A stretch of 64,000 nt of DNA from Siphlonurus alternatus. Lineage: Eukaryota > Arthropoda > Insecta > Ephemeroptera > Siphlonuridae. The stretch lies in contig OX463788.1 of NCBI GenBank assembly GCA_949825025.1, forward strand, positions 30,063,715 to 30,127,714, written 5' to 3'. The notes under the pieces are model-generated. The model saw only the letters and a program-made list of their open reading frames with translations. It was not told where the DNA came from and searched no databases. A program made the position numbers and the translations under genes. Positions 1-13,637 of the stretch are shown in pieces; positions within the stretch are counted from its first letter, which is position 1; every line of letters starts with the position of its first letter.

Positions 1-2719
1 GTTGAATGTGAATATCGAGAAAAAATATGTATAATCTCTCCATATTTTTGAATTTCAACTATCCCCCATATACATGGGAAAAGTAGTTAAGTTTGATAAT
101 TCACCAGAATTCAACGAATCAAGATCGCCACTTTTTGATTAAACTCTGGGGTAGGGTATATTGTTTTTATCATGTACACGAACTTTCAGAAAGATTGAAT
201 TCCTAATTGAATACAAAATTCGAATCGGTGTTCATTGTTAGTGGGGCATGTTTTTGCCACTTCAGAAATTCATAATTAATTTTTAAAAAACCGTTGACAC
301 TTTTTGAACGTGTTTTCTCATAGAAGATGGTTCAAATTAAGTTGAATTTGAATATCGAGAAAAAATATGTATAATCTCTCCATATTTTTGAATTTCAACT
401 ATCCCCCATATACATGGGAAAAGTAGTTAAGTTTGATAATTCACCAGAATTCAACGAATCAAGATCGCCAATTTTTGATTAAACTCTGAGGTAGAGTATA
501 TTGTTTTTATCATGTACACGAACTTTCAGAAAGATAGAATTCCTAATTGAATACAAAATTCGAATCGGTGTTCATTGTTAGTGGGGCATGTTTTTGCCAT
601 TTCAGAAATTCATAATTAATTTTTAAAAAACCGTTGACACTTTTTGAACGAGTTTTCTCATAGAAGATGGTTCAAATTAAGTTGAATTTGAATATCGAGA
701 AAAAATATGTATAATCTCTACATATTTTTGAATTTCAACTATCCCCCATATACATGGGAAAAGTAGTTAAGTTTGATAATTCACCAGAATTCAACGAATC
801 AAGATCGCCAATTTTTGATTAAACTCTGAGGTAGAGTATATTGTTTTTATCATGTACACGAACTTTCAGAATGATTGAATTCCTAATTGAATACAAAATT
901 TGAATCGGTGTTCATTTTTAGTGGGGCATGTTTTTGCCATTTCAGTAATTCATAATTAATTTTTAAAAAACCGTTGACACTTTTTGAACGAGTTTTCTCA
1001 TAGAAGATGGTTCAAATTAAGTTGAATTTGAATATCGAGACAAAATATGTATAATCTCTCCATATTTTTGAATTTCAACTATCCCCCATATACATGGGAA
1101 AAGTAGTTAAGTTTGATAATTCACCAGAATTCAACGAATCAAGATCGCCACTTTTTGATTAAACTCTGAGGTAGGGTATATTGTTTTAATCATGTACACG
1201 AACTTTCAGAAAGATAGAATTCCTAATTGAATACAAAATTCGAATCGGTGTTCATTGTTAGTGGGGCATGTTTTTGCCACTTCAGAATTTCATAATTAAT
1301 TTTTAAAAAACCGTTGACACTTTTTGAACGTGTTTTCTCATAGAAGATGGTTCAAATTAAGTTGAATTTGAATATCGAGAAAAAATATGTATAATCTCTC
1401 CATATTTTTGAATTTCAACTATCTCCCATATACATGGGAAAAGTAGTTAAGTTTGATAATTCACCAGAATTAAACGAATCAAGATCGCCACTTTTTGATT
1501 AAACTCTGAGGTAGGGTATATTGTTTTTATCATGTACACGAACTTTCAGAAAGATAGAATTCCTAATTGAATACAAAATTTAATCGGTGTTCATTGTTAG
1601 TGGGGCATGTTTTTGGCACTTTAGAAATTCATAATTAATTTTTAAAAAACCGTTGACACTTTTTGAACGTGTTTTCTCATAGAAGATGGTTCAAATTAAG
1701 TTGAATTTGAATATCGAGAAAAAATATGTATAATCTCTCCATATTTTTGAATTTCAACTATCCCCCATATACATGGGAAAAGTAGTTAAGTTTGATAATT
1801 CACCAGAATTCAACGAATCAAGATCGCCAATTTTTGATTAAACTCTGAGGTAGAGTATATTGTTTTTATCATGTACACGAACTTTCAGAATGATTGAATT
1901 CCTAATTGAATACAAAATTTGAATCGGTGTTCATTTTTAGTGGGGCATGTATTTGCCATTTCAGTAATTCATAATTAATTTTTAAAAAACCGTTGACACT
2001 TTTTGAACGAGTTTTCTCATAGAAGATGGTTCAAATTAAGTTGAATTTGAATATCGAGACAAAATATGTATAATCTCTCCATATTTTTGAATTTCAACTA
2101 TCCCCCATATACATGGGAAAAGTAGTTAAGTTTGATAATTCACCAGAATTCAACGAATCAAGATCGCCACTTTTTGATTAAACTCTGAGGTAGGGTATAT
2201 TGTTTTAATCATGTACACGAACTTTCAGAATGATTGAATTCCTAATTGAATACAAAATTCGAATCGGTGTTCATTGTTAGTGGGGCATGTTTTTGCCACT
2301 TCAGAATTTCATAATTAATTTTTAAAAAACCGTTGACACTTTTTGAACGTGTTTTCTCATAGAAGATGGTTCAAATTAAGTTGAATTTGAATATCGAGAA
2401 AAAATATGTATAATCTCTCCATATTTTTGAATTTCAACTATCTCCCATATACATGGGAAAAGTAGTTAAGTTTGATAATTCACCAGAATTAAACGAATCA
2501 AGATCGTAACTTTTTGATTAAACTCTGAGGTAGGGTATATTGTTTTTATCATGTACACGAACTTTCAGAATGATTGAATTCCTAATTGAATACAAAATTC
2601 GAATCGGTGTTCATTGTTAGTGGGGCATGTTTTTGCCACTTCAGAAATTCATAATTAATTTTTAAAAAACCGTTGACACTTTTTGAACGTGTTTTCTCAT
2701 AGAAGATGGTTCAAATTAA
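1..2719 (+). repeat. Satellite block, 8 monomers (A B C D E' C' D E)
   Basis: Monomer types are defined by linked variants. A has GAATGTGAA and CTCTGGGG. B has GGTAGAGTAT with AGATAGAATTC. C has CTCTACAT and TTCATTTTTAG. D has GAGACAAAATATG and TTGTTTTAATC. E has TATCTCCC and AATTAAACG. This block lacks one A-B pair after the fifth monomer. That fifth monomer (1361-1699) is 339 bp and carries TTTAATCGG and TTTTTGGCACTTTAG. The same E'-to-C' junction recurs at 10189 and 18152 inside the larger repeat, so it is one shared recombination product rather than repeated chance. Confidence 0.85.
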
Positions 2720-5700
2720 GTTGAATGTGAATATCGAGAAAAAATATGTATAATCTCTCCATATTTTTGAATTTCAACTATCCCCCATATACATGGGAAA
2801 AGTAGTTAAGTTTGATAATTCACCAGAATTCAACGAATCAAGATCGCCACTTTTTGATTAAACTCTGGGGTAGGGTATATTGTTTTTATCATGTACACGA
2901 ACTTTCAGAAAGATTGAATTCCTAATTGAATACAAAATTCGAATCGGTGTTCATTGTTAGTGGGGCATGTTTTTGCCACTTCAGAAATTCATAATTAATT
3001 TTTAAAAAACCGTTGACACTTTTTGAACGTGTTTTCTCATAGAAGATGGTTCAAATTAAGTTGAATTTGAATATCGAGAAAAAATATGTATAATCTCTCC
3101 ATATTTTTGAATTTCAACTATCCCCCATATACATGGGAAAAGTAGTTAAGTTTGATAATTCACCAGAATTCAACGAATCAAGATCGCCAATTTTTGATTA
3201 AACTCTGAGGTAGAGTATATTGTTTTTATCATGTACACGAACTTTCAGAAAGATAGAATTCCTAATTGAATACAAAATTCGAATCGGTGTTCATTGTTAG
3301 TGGGGCATGTTTTTGCCATTTCAGAAATTCATAATTAATTTTTAAAAAACCGTTGACACTTTTTGAACGAGTTTTCTCATAGAAGATGGTTCAAATTAAG
3401 TTGAATTTGAATATCGAGAAAAAATATGTATAATCTCTACATATTTTTGAATTTCAACTATCCCCCATATACATGGGAAAAGTAGTTAAGTTTGATAATT
3501 CACCAGAATTCAACGAATCAAGATCGCCAATTTTTGATTAAACTCTGAGGTAGAGTATATTGTTTTTATCATGTACACGAACTTTCAGAATGATTGAATT
3601 CCTAATTGAATACAAAATTTGAATCGGTGTTCATTTTTAGTGGGGCATGTTTTTGCCATTTCAGTAATTCATAATTAATTTTTAAAAAACCGTTGACACT
3701 TTTTGAACGAGTTTTCTCATAGAAGATGGTTCAAATTAAGTTGAATTTGAATATCGAGACAAAATATGTATAATCTCTCCATATTTTTGAATTTCAACTA
3801 TCCCCCATATACATGGGAAAAGTAGTTAAGTTTGATAATTCACCAGAATTCAACGAATCAAGATCGCCACTTTTTGATTAAACTCTGAGGTAGGGTATAT
3901 TGTTTTAATCATGTACACGAACTTTCAGAATGATTGAATTCCTAATTGAATACAAAATTCGAATCGGTGTTCATTGTTAGTGGGGCATGTTTTTGCCACT
4001 TCAGAATTTCATAATTAATTTTTAAAAAACCGTTGACACTTTTTGAACGTGTTTTCTCATAGAAGATGGTTCAAATTAAGTTGAATTTGAATATCGAGAA
4101 AAAATATGTATAATCTCTCCATATTTTTGAATTTCAACTATCTCCCATATACATGGGAAAAGTAGTTAAGTTTGATAATTCACCAGAATTAAACGAATCA
4201 AGATCGCAACTTTTTGATTAAACTCTGAGGTAGGGTATATTGTTTTTATCATGTACACGAACTTTCAGAATGATTGAATTCCTAATTGAATACAAAATTC
4301 GAATCGGTGTTCATTGTTAGTGGGGCATGTTTTTGCCACTTCAGAAATTCATAATTAATTTTTAAAAAACCGTTGACACTTTTTGAACGTGTTTTCTCAT
4401 AGAAGATGGTTCAAATTAAGTTGAATGTGAATATCGAGAAAAAATATGTATAATCTCTCCATATTTTTGAATTTCAACTATCCCCCATATACATGGGAAA
4501 AGTAGTTAAGTTTGATAATTCACCAGAATTCAACGAATCAAGATCGCCACTTTTTGATTAAACTCTGGGGTAGGGTATATTGTTTTTATCATGTACACGA
4601 ACTTTCAGAAAGATTGAATTCCTAATTGAATACAAAACTCGAATCGGTGTTCATTGTTAGTGGGGCATGTTTTTGCCACTTCAGAAATTCATAATTAATT
4701 TTTAAAAAACCGTTGACACTTTTTGAACGTGTTTTCTCATAGAAGATGGTTCAAATTAAGTTGAATTTGAATATCGAGAAAAAATATGTATAATCTCTCC
4801 ATATTTTTGAATTTCAACTATCCCCCATATACATGGGAAAAGTAGTTAAGTTTGATAATTCACCAGAATTCAACGAATCAAGATCGCCAATTTTTGATTA
4901 AACTCTGAGGTAGAGTATATTGTTTTTATCATGTACACGAACTTTCAGAAAGATAGAATTCCTAATTGAATACAAAATTCGAATCGGTGTTCATTGTTAG
5001 TGGGGCATGTTTTTGCCATTTCAGAAATTCATAATTAATTTTTAAAAAACCGTTGACACTTTTTGAACGAGTTTTCTCATAGAAGATGGTTCAAATTAAG
5101 TTGAATTTGAATATCGAGAAAAAATATGTATAATCTCTACATATTTTTGAATTTCAACTATCCCCCATATACATGGGAAAAGTAGTTAAGTTTGATAATT
5201 CACCAGAATTCAACGAATCAAGATCGCCAATTTTTGATTAAACTCTGAGGTAGAGTATATTGTTTTTATCATGTACACGAACTTTCAGAATGATTGAATT
5301 CCTAATTGAATACAAAATTTGAATCGGTGTTCATTTTTAGTGGGGCATGTTTTTGCCATTTCAGTAATTCATAATTAATTTTTAAAAAACCGTTGACACT
5401 TTTTGAACGAGTTTTCTCATAGAAGATGGTTCAAATTAAGTTGAATTTGAATATCGAGACAAAATATGTATAATCTCTCCATATTTTTGAATTTCAACTA
5501 TCCCCCATATACATGGGAAAAGTAGTTAAGTTTGATAATTCACCAGAATTCAACGAATCAAGATCGCCACTTTTTGATTAAACTCTGAGGTAGGGTATAT
5601 TGTTTTAATCATGTACACGAACTTTCAGAATGATTGAATTCCTAATTGAATACAAAATTCGAATCGGTGTTCATTGTTAGTGGGGCATGTTTTTGCCACT

Positions 5701-7819
5701 TCAGAATTTCATAATTAATTTTTAAAAAACCGTTGACACTTTTTGAACGTGTTTTCTCATAGAAGATGGTTCAAATTAAGTTGAATTTGAATATCGAGAA
5801 AAAATATGTATAATCTCTCCATATTTTTGAATTTCAACTATCTCCCATATACATGGGAAAAGTAGTTAAGTTTGATAATTCACCAGAATTAAACGAATCA
5901 AGATCGCAACTTTTTGATTAAACTCTGAGGTAGGGTATATTGTTTTTATCATGTACACGAACTTTCAGAATGATTGAATTCCTAATTGAATACAAAATTC
6001 GAATCGGTGTTCATTGTTAGTGGGGCATGTTTTTGCCACTTCAGAAATTCATAATTAATTTTTAAAAAACCGTTGACACTTTTTGAACGTGTTTTCTCAT
6101 AGAAGATGGTTCAAATTAAGTTGAATGTGAATATCGAGAAAAAATATGTATAATCTCTCCATATTTTTGAATTTCAACTATCCCCCATATACATGGGAAA
6201 AGTAGTTAAGTTTGATAATTCACCAGAATTCAACGAATCAAGATCGCCACTTTTTGATTAAACTCTGGGGTAGGGTATATTGTTTTTATCATGTACACGA
6301 ACTTTCAGAAAGATTGAATTCCTAATTGAATACAAAACTCGAATCGGTGTTCATTGTTAGTGGGGCATGTTTTTGCCACTTCAGAAATTCATAATTAATT
6401 TTTAAAAAACCGTTGACACTTTTTGAACGTGTTTTCTCATAGAAGATGGTTCAAATTAAGTTGAATTTGAATATCGAGAAAAAATATGTATAATCTCTCC
6501 ATATTTTTGAATTTCAACTATCCCCCATATACATGGGAAAAGTAGTTAAGTTTGATAATTCACCAGAATTCAACGAATCAAGATCGCCAATTTTTGATTA
6601 AACTCTGAGGTAGAGTATATTGTTTTTATCATGTACACGAACTTTCAGAAAGATAGAATTCCTAATTGAATACAAAATTCGAATCGGTGTTCATTGTTAG
6701 TGGGGCATGTTTTTGCCATTTCAGAAATTCATAATTAATTTTTAAAAAACCGTTGACACTTTTTGAACGAGTTTTCTCATAGAAGATGGTTCAAATTAAG
6801 TTGAATTTGAATATCGAGAAAAAATATGTATAATCTCTACATATTTTTGAATTTCAACTATCCCCCATATACATGGGAAAAGTAGTTAAGTTTGATAATT
6901 CACCAGAATTCAACGAATCAAGATCGCCAATTTTTGATTAAACTCTGAGGTAGAGTATATTGTTTTTATCATGTACACGAACTTTCAGAATGATTGAATT
7001 CCTAATTGAATACAAAATTTGAATCGGTGTTCATTTTTAGTGGGGCATGTTTTTGCCATTTCAGTAATTCATAATTAATTTTTAAAAAACCGTTGACACT
7101 TTTTGAACGAGTTTTCTCATAGAAGATGGTTCAAATTAAGTTGAATTTGAATATCGAGACAAAATATGTATAATCTCTCCATATTTTTGAATTTCAACTA
7201 TCCCCCATATACATGGGAAAAGTAGTTAAGTTTGATAATTCACCAGAATTCAACGAATCAAGATCGCCACTTTTTGATTAAACTCTGAGGTAGGGTATAT
7301 TGTTTTAATCATGTACACGAACTTTCAGAATGATTGAATTCCTAATTGAATACAAAATTCGAATCGGTGTTCATTGTTAGTGGGGCATGTTTTTGCCACT
7401 TCAGAATTTCATAATTAATTTTTAAAAAACCGTTGACACTTTTTGAACGTGTTTTCTCATAGAAGATGGTTCAAATTAAGTTGAATTTGAATATCGAGAA
7501 AAAATATGTATAATCTCTCCATATTTTTGAATTTCAACTATCTCCCATATACATGGGAAAAGTAGTTAAGTTTGATAATTCACCAGAATTAAACGAATCA
7601 AGATCGCAACTTTTTGATTAAACTCTGAGGTAGGGTATATTGTTTTTATCATGTACACGAACTTTCAGAATGATTGAATTCCTAATTGAATACAAAATTC
7701 GAATCGGTGTTCATTGTTAGTGGGGCATGTTTTTGCCACTTCAGAAGTTCATAATTAATTTTTAAAAAACCGTTGACACTTATTGAACGTGTTCTCTCAT
7801 AGAAGATGGTTCAAATTAA
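2720..7819 (+). repeat. Higher-order repeat, 5 monomers (A-B-C-D-E), 1,700 bp, three tandem copies
   Basis: Type A monomers start at 2720, 4420 and 6120, exactly 1,700 bp apart, and the four following monomers keep the order B, C, D, E each time. The copies differ by only a few bases. One example is TACAAAACTCG in the A monomers at 4420 and 6120 against TACAAAATTCG at 2720. Monomers within a unit differ from each other far more than the same position does between units, which defines a recent higher-order repeat. The last E monomer (7480-7819) differs at its 3' end (AGAAGTTC, TATTGAACGTGTTCTC), marking the change to the larger repeat. Confidence 0.9.
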
Positions 7820-10800
7820 GTTGAATTTGAATATAGTGAAAAAATATGTATAATCTCTCCATATTTTTGAATTTCAATATACAAGGGAAAAGTAGTTAAG
7901 TTTGATAATTCACCAGAATTCAACGAATCAAGATCGCCACTTTTTGATTAAATTCTGCGGTAGGGTATATTGTTTTTATCATGTACACGAACTTTCAGAA
8001 TGATTGAATTCCTAATTGAATACAAAATTCGAATCGGTGTTCATTGTTAGTGGGGCATGTTTTTGCCACTTCAGAAATTCATAATTAATTTTTAAAAAAC
8101 CGTTGACACTTTTTGAACGTGGTTTCTCATAGAAGATGGTTCAAATTAAGTTGAATTTGAATATCGAGAAAAAATATGTATAATCTCTCCATATTTTTGA
8201 ATTTCAACTATCCCCCATATACATGGGAAAAGTAGTTAAGTTTGATAATTCACCAGAATTCAACGAATCAAGATCGCCGCTTTTTGATTATACTCTGAGG
8301 TAGGGTATATTGTTTTTATCATGTACACAAACTTTCAGAATGATTGAATTCCTAATTGAATACAAAATTCGAATCGGTGTTCATTGTTAGTGGGGCATGT
8401 TTTTGCCACTTCAGAAATTCATAATTAATTTTTAAAAAACCGTAGACACTTTTTGAACGTGTTTTCTCATAGAAGATGGTTCAAATTAAGTGGAATTTGA
8501 ATATCGAGAAAAAAAATGTATAATCTCTCCATATATTTGAATTTCAACTATCCCCCATATACATGGGAAAAGTAGTTAAGTTTGATAATTCACCAGAATT
8601 CAACGAATCAAGATCGCCACTTTTTGATTAAACTCTGAGGTAGGGTATATTGTTTTTATCATGTACACGAACTTTCAGAATGATTGAATTCCTAATTGAA
8701 TACAAAATTCGAATCGGTGTTCATTGTTAGTGGGGCATGTTTTTGCCACTTCAGAAATTCATAATTAATTTTTAAAAAACCGTTGACACTTTTTGAACGT
8801 GTTTTCTCATAGAAGATGGTTCAAATTAAGTTGAATGTGAATATCGAGAAAAAATATGTATAATCTCTCCATATTTTTGAATTTCAACTATCCCCCATAT
8901 ACATGGGAAAAGTAGTTAAGTTTGATAATTCACCAGAATTCAACGAATCAAGATCGCCACTTCTTGATTAAACTCTGGGGTAGGGTATATTGTTTTTATC
9001 ATGTACACGAACTTTCAGAAAGATTGAATTCCTAATTGAATACAAAATTCGAATCGGTGTTCATTGTTAGTGGGGCATGTTTTTGCCACTTCAGAAATTC
9101 ATAATTAATTTTTAAAAAACCGTTGACACTTTTTGAACGTGTTTTCTCATAGAAGATGGTTCAAATTAAGTTGAATTTGAATATCGAGAAAAAATATGTA
9201 TAATCTCTCCATATTTTTGAATTTCAACTATCCCCCATATACATGGGAAAAGTAGTTAAGTTTGATAATTCACCAGAATTCAACGAATCAAGATCGCCAA
9301 TTTTTGATTAAACTCTGAGGTAGAGTATATTGTTTTTATCATGTACACGAACTTTCAGAATGATTGAATTCCTAATTGAATACAAAATTCGAATCGGTGT
9401 TCATTGTTAGTGGGGCATGTTTTTGCCATTTCAGAAATTCATAATTAATTTTTAAAAAACCGTTGACACTTTTTGAACGAGTTTTCTCATAGAAGATGGT
9501 TCAAATTAAGTTGAATTTGAATATCGAGAAAAAATATGTATAATCTCTACATATTTTTGAATTTCAACTATCCCCCATATACATGGGAAAAGTAGTTAAG
9601 TTTGATAATTCACCAAAATTCAACGAATCAAGATCGCCACTTTTTGATTAAACTCTGAGGTAGGGTATATTGTTTTAATCATGTACACGAACTTTCAGAA
9701 AGATAGAATTCCTAATTGAATACAAAATTCGAATCGGTGTTCATTGTTAGTGGGGCATGTTTTTGCCACTTCAGAATTTCATAATTAATTTTTAAAAAAC
9801 CGTTGACACTTTTTGAACGTGTTTTCTCATAGAAGATGGTTCAAATTAAGTTGAATTTGAATATCGAGAAAAAATATGTATAATCTCTCCATATTTTTGA
9901 ATTTCAACTATCTCCCATATACATGGGAAAAGTAGTTAAGTTTGATAATTCACCAGAATTAAACGAATCAAGATCGCCACTTTTTGATTAAACTCTGAGG
10001 TAGGGTATATTGTTTTTATCATGTACACGAACTTTCAGAAAGATAGAATTCCTAATTGAATACAAAATTTAATCGGTGTTCATTGTTAGTGGGGCATGTT
10101 TTTGGCACTTTAGAAATTCATAATTAATTTTTAAAAAACCGTTGACACTTTTTGAACGTGTTTTCTCATAGAAGATGGTTCAAATTAAGTTGAATTTGAA
10201 TATCGAGAAAAAATATGTATAATCTCTCCATATTTTTGAATTTCAACTATCCCCCATATACATGGGAAAAGTAGTTAAGTTTGATAATTCACCAGAATTC
10301 AACGAATCAAGATCGCCAATTTTTGATTAAACTCTGAGGTAGAGTATATTGTTTTTATCATGTACACGAACTTTCAGAATGATTGAATTCCTAATTGAAT
10401 ACAAAATTTGAATCGGTGTTCATTTTTAGTGGGGCATGTTTTTGCCATTTCAGTAATTCATAATTAATTTTTAAAAAACCGTTGACACTTTTTGAACGAG
10501 TTTTCTCATAGAAGATGGTTCAAATTAAGTTGAATTTGAATATCGAGACAAAATATGTATAATCTCTCCATATTTTTGAATTTCAACTATCCCCCATATA
10601 CATGGGAAAAGTAGTTAAGTTTGATAATTCACCAGAATTCAACGAATCAAGATCGCCACTTTTTGATTAAACTCTGTGGTAGGGTATATTGTTTTAATCA
10701 TGTACACGAACTTTCAGAATGATTGAATTCCTAATTGAATACAAAATTCGAATCGGTGTTCATTGTTAGTGGGGCATGTTTTTGCCACTTCAGAATTTCA

Positions 10801-11878
10801 TAATTAATTTTTAAAAAACCGTTGACACTTTTTGAACGTGTTTTCTCATAGAAGATGGTTCAAATTAAGTTGAATTTGAATATCGAGAAAAAATATGTAT
10901 AATCTCTCCATATTTTTGAATTTCAACTATCTCCCATATACATGGGAAAAGTAGTTAAGTTTGATAATTCACCAGAATTAAACGAATCAAGATCGCAACT
11001 TTTTGATTAAACTCTGAGGTAGGGTATATTGTTTTTATCATGTACACGAACTTTCAGAATGATTGAATTCCTAATTGAATACAAAATTCGAATCGGTGTT
11101 CATTGTTAGTGGGGCATGTTTTTGCCACTTCAGAAGTTCATAATTAATTTTTAAAAAACCGTTGACACTTATTGAACGTGTTCTCTCATAGAAGATGGTT
11201 CAAATTAAGTTGAATTTGAATATAGTGAAAAAATATGTATAATCTCTCCATATTTTTGAATTTCAATATTCAAGGGAAAAGTAGTTAAGTTTGATAATTC
11301 ACCAGAATTCAACGAATCAAGATCGCCACTTTTTGATTAAATTCTGCGGTAGGGTATATTGTTTTTATCATGTACACGAACTTTCAGAATGATTGAATTC
11401 CTAATTGAATACAAAATTCGAATCGGTGTTCATTGTTAGTGGGGCATGTTTTTGCCACTTCAGAAATTCATAATTAATTTTTAAAAAACCGTTGACACTT
11501 TTTGAACGTGGTTTCTCATAGAAGATGGTTCAAATTAAGTTGAATTTGAATATCGAGAAAAAATATGTATAATCTCTCCATATTTTTTAATTTCAACTAT
11601 CCCCCATATACATGGGAAAAGTAGTTAAGTTTGATAATTCACCAGAATTCAACGAATCAAGATCGCCACTTTTTGATTAAACTCTGAGGTAGGGTATATT
11701 GTTTTTATCATGTACACGAACATTCAGAATGATTGAATTCCTAATTGAATACAAAATTCGAATCGGTGTTCATTGTTAGTGGGGCATGTTTTTTCCACTT
11801 CAGAAATTCATAAATAATTTTTAAAAAATTGTTGACACTTTTTGAAAGTGTTTTGTCATAGAGGACGGTTCAAACATA

Positions 11879-12903
11879 GTTGAATTTGAATATCGAAAAA
11901 AAAATTTTGTATTATCTCTCCATATTTTTGAATTTGAACTATCTCCCATATACTTAACATGGGAAAAGTAGTTAAGTTTGATAATTCACCATGATTCAAC
12001 GAATCAAGATCATCACTTTTTGATTAAAGTCTGAGGTAGGGTATATTGTTTTTATCATGTACACGCACTTTCAGAATGATTGATATCCTCATTCAATACA
12101 AAATTCGAATCGGTGTTCATTGTTAGTGGGGCATGTTTTTGCCACTTCAAAATTTCATAACTAATTTTTAAAAAATCGTTGACACTTTTTAAACGTGTTT
12201 TCTTATAGAGGACAGTTCAAATTAAGTTGAATTTGATTAACGAGAAAAAATATGTATTATTATTTTTGAATTTGAGCTATCCCCCATATATTTAACATGG
12301 GAAAAGTAGTTAAGTTTGATAATTCACAAAAATTCAACGAATCAAGATCGCCACTTTTTGATTAAACTCTAAGGTAGGGTATATTGTTTTATCATGTACA
12401 CGAACTTTCAGAATGATTGAATTCCTAATTCAATACAAAAGTCGAATCGGTGTTAATTGTTAGTGGGGCATGTTTTTGCCACTTCAAAAATTCATAATTA
12501 AATTTTATAAAATCTTTGACACTTTTTAAACGTGTTTTCTCATAGAAAACAGTTCAAATTAAGTTGAATTTGAATAAAGAAAAAAAAATAAGTATAATCT
12601 CTCCATATTTTTGAATTTTAACTATCCCCCATATACATGGGAAAAGTAGTTAAGTTTGATAATTCACCAGAATTCAACGAATCAAGATCGCCACTTTTTG
12701 ATTAAACTCTGAGGTAGGGTATATTGTTTTTATCATGTACACGAACTTTCAGAATGATTGAATTCCTAATTGAATACAAAATTCGAATCGGTGTTCATTG
12801 TTAGTTGGGCATGTTTTTGCCACTTCAGAAATTCATAATTAATTTTTAAAAAACCGTTGACACTTTTTGAACGTGTTTTCTCATAGAAGATGGTTCAAAT
12901 TAA
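11879..12903 (+). repeat. Divergent satellite monomers I, J and K (first copy)
   Basis: Three monomers (11879-12225, 12226-12562, 12563-12903) differ from the rest at many positions. I and J have an extra TTAAC-type insertion between CATATA and CATGGG. Other differences are CATTCAATAC or AATTCAATAC in place of AATTGAATAC, CACGCACTTTC, and GAGGACGGTTC or GAGGACAGTTC in place of GAAGATGGTTC. They return at 19842, 20189 and 20526, and I plus part of J at 22228 to about 22910. They look like an older subfamily kept inside the younger higher-order unit. Confidence 0.8.
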
Positions 12904-13140
12904 GTTGAATTTGAATATCGAGAAAAAATATGTATAATCTCTCCATATTTTTGAATTTCAACTATCCCCCATATACATGGGAAAAGTAGTTAAGTTTGAT
13001 AATTCACCAGAATTCAACGAATCAAGATCGCCACTTTTTGATTAAACTCTGAGGTAGGGTATATTGTTTTTATCATGTACACGAACTTTCAGAATGATTG
13101 AATTCCTAATTGAATACAAAATTCGAATCGGTGTTCATTG

Positions 13141-13331
13141 TATTTAATTCATTATTTCAAAAAGTAATAATTTTAATAATTTAATAATTATTTCATTAAT
13201 TTGAAAATTATAAATTTACATATACATTGTATTGACTGATATATATATATGTATGTATATGTATATATACATATATGTATGTGTGTGTATATGTGTATGT
13301 GTATGTATGTATATATATATATATATGTATA

Positions 13332-13362
<31 letters not shown>

Positions 13363-13377
13363 ATATATATATGTATG

Positions 13378-13410
<33 letters not shown>

Positions 13411-13637
13411 GTTCCACATAAACTAAAATTTATCAGTATTAATGGTGACTTTGGCTTGTATTTTGTTTTTATTATTATTGTCAGTGATTGTGTTTGATAG
13501 TGTTAAATAACTTATGTAAATGTGTTTAAGTTTGATGTTTTTATGTTGTATTTTTGTCCAATTTTGACTTGAACATATGTTTGTCTTGTACAACCAAAAA
13601 GAAGTTCCAAAATAAAAATAAATAAATAAATAAATAA
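13141..13637 (+). mobile_element. 5'-truncated non-LTR retrotransposon 3' end with (TAAA)n tail, inserted in the satellite
   Basis: The satellite is cut between GTTCATTG and TTAGTGGGG. The 497-bp insert starts TATTTAATTC, contains a TATA/TGTG microsatellite at about 13238-13411, continues with T-rich unique sequence (GTTGTATTTTTGTCC, CTTGTACAACC) and ends in a (TAAA)n tail. A 4-bp target duplication, ATTG, lies at 13137-13140 and 13638-13641. The tail and variable 5' end are typical of target-primed LINE or LINE-mobilised insertions. No coding part remains, so the family cannot be named. The predicted peptides over the microsatellite are composition artefacts. The paralogous site near 21103 is empty. 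Confidence 0.78.
13238..13411. repeat. TATA/TGTG-type microsatellite
   Basis: About 170 bp of alternating purine-pyrimidine (TATATG, TGTGTG, TATGTATG) lie inside the retrotransposon insertion. They open all frames and produce repetitive Tyr/Ile/Thr/His peptides that are not genes. Such a tract can form Z-DNA or cruciforms and is liable to length error in assembly. Confidence 0.95.

Noticed and set aside
13208..13497. Four overlapping ORFs with Tyr/Ile/Thr/His or Cys/Val/Tyr repeats on both strands
   Set aside because: They translate a TATA/TGTG microsatellite that is open in every frame.
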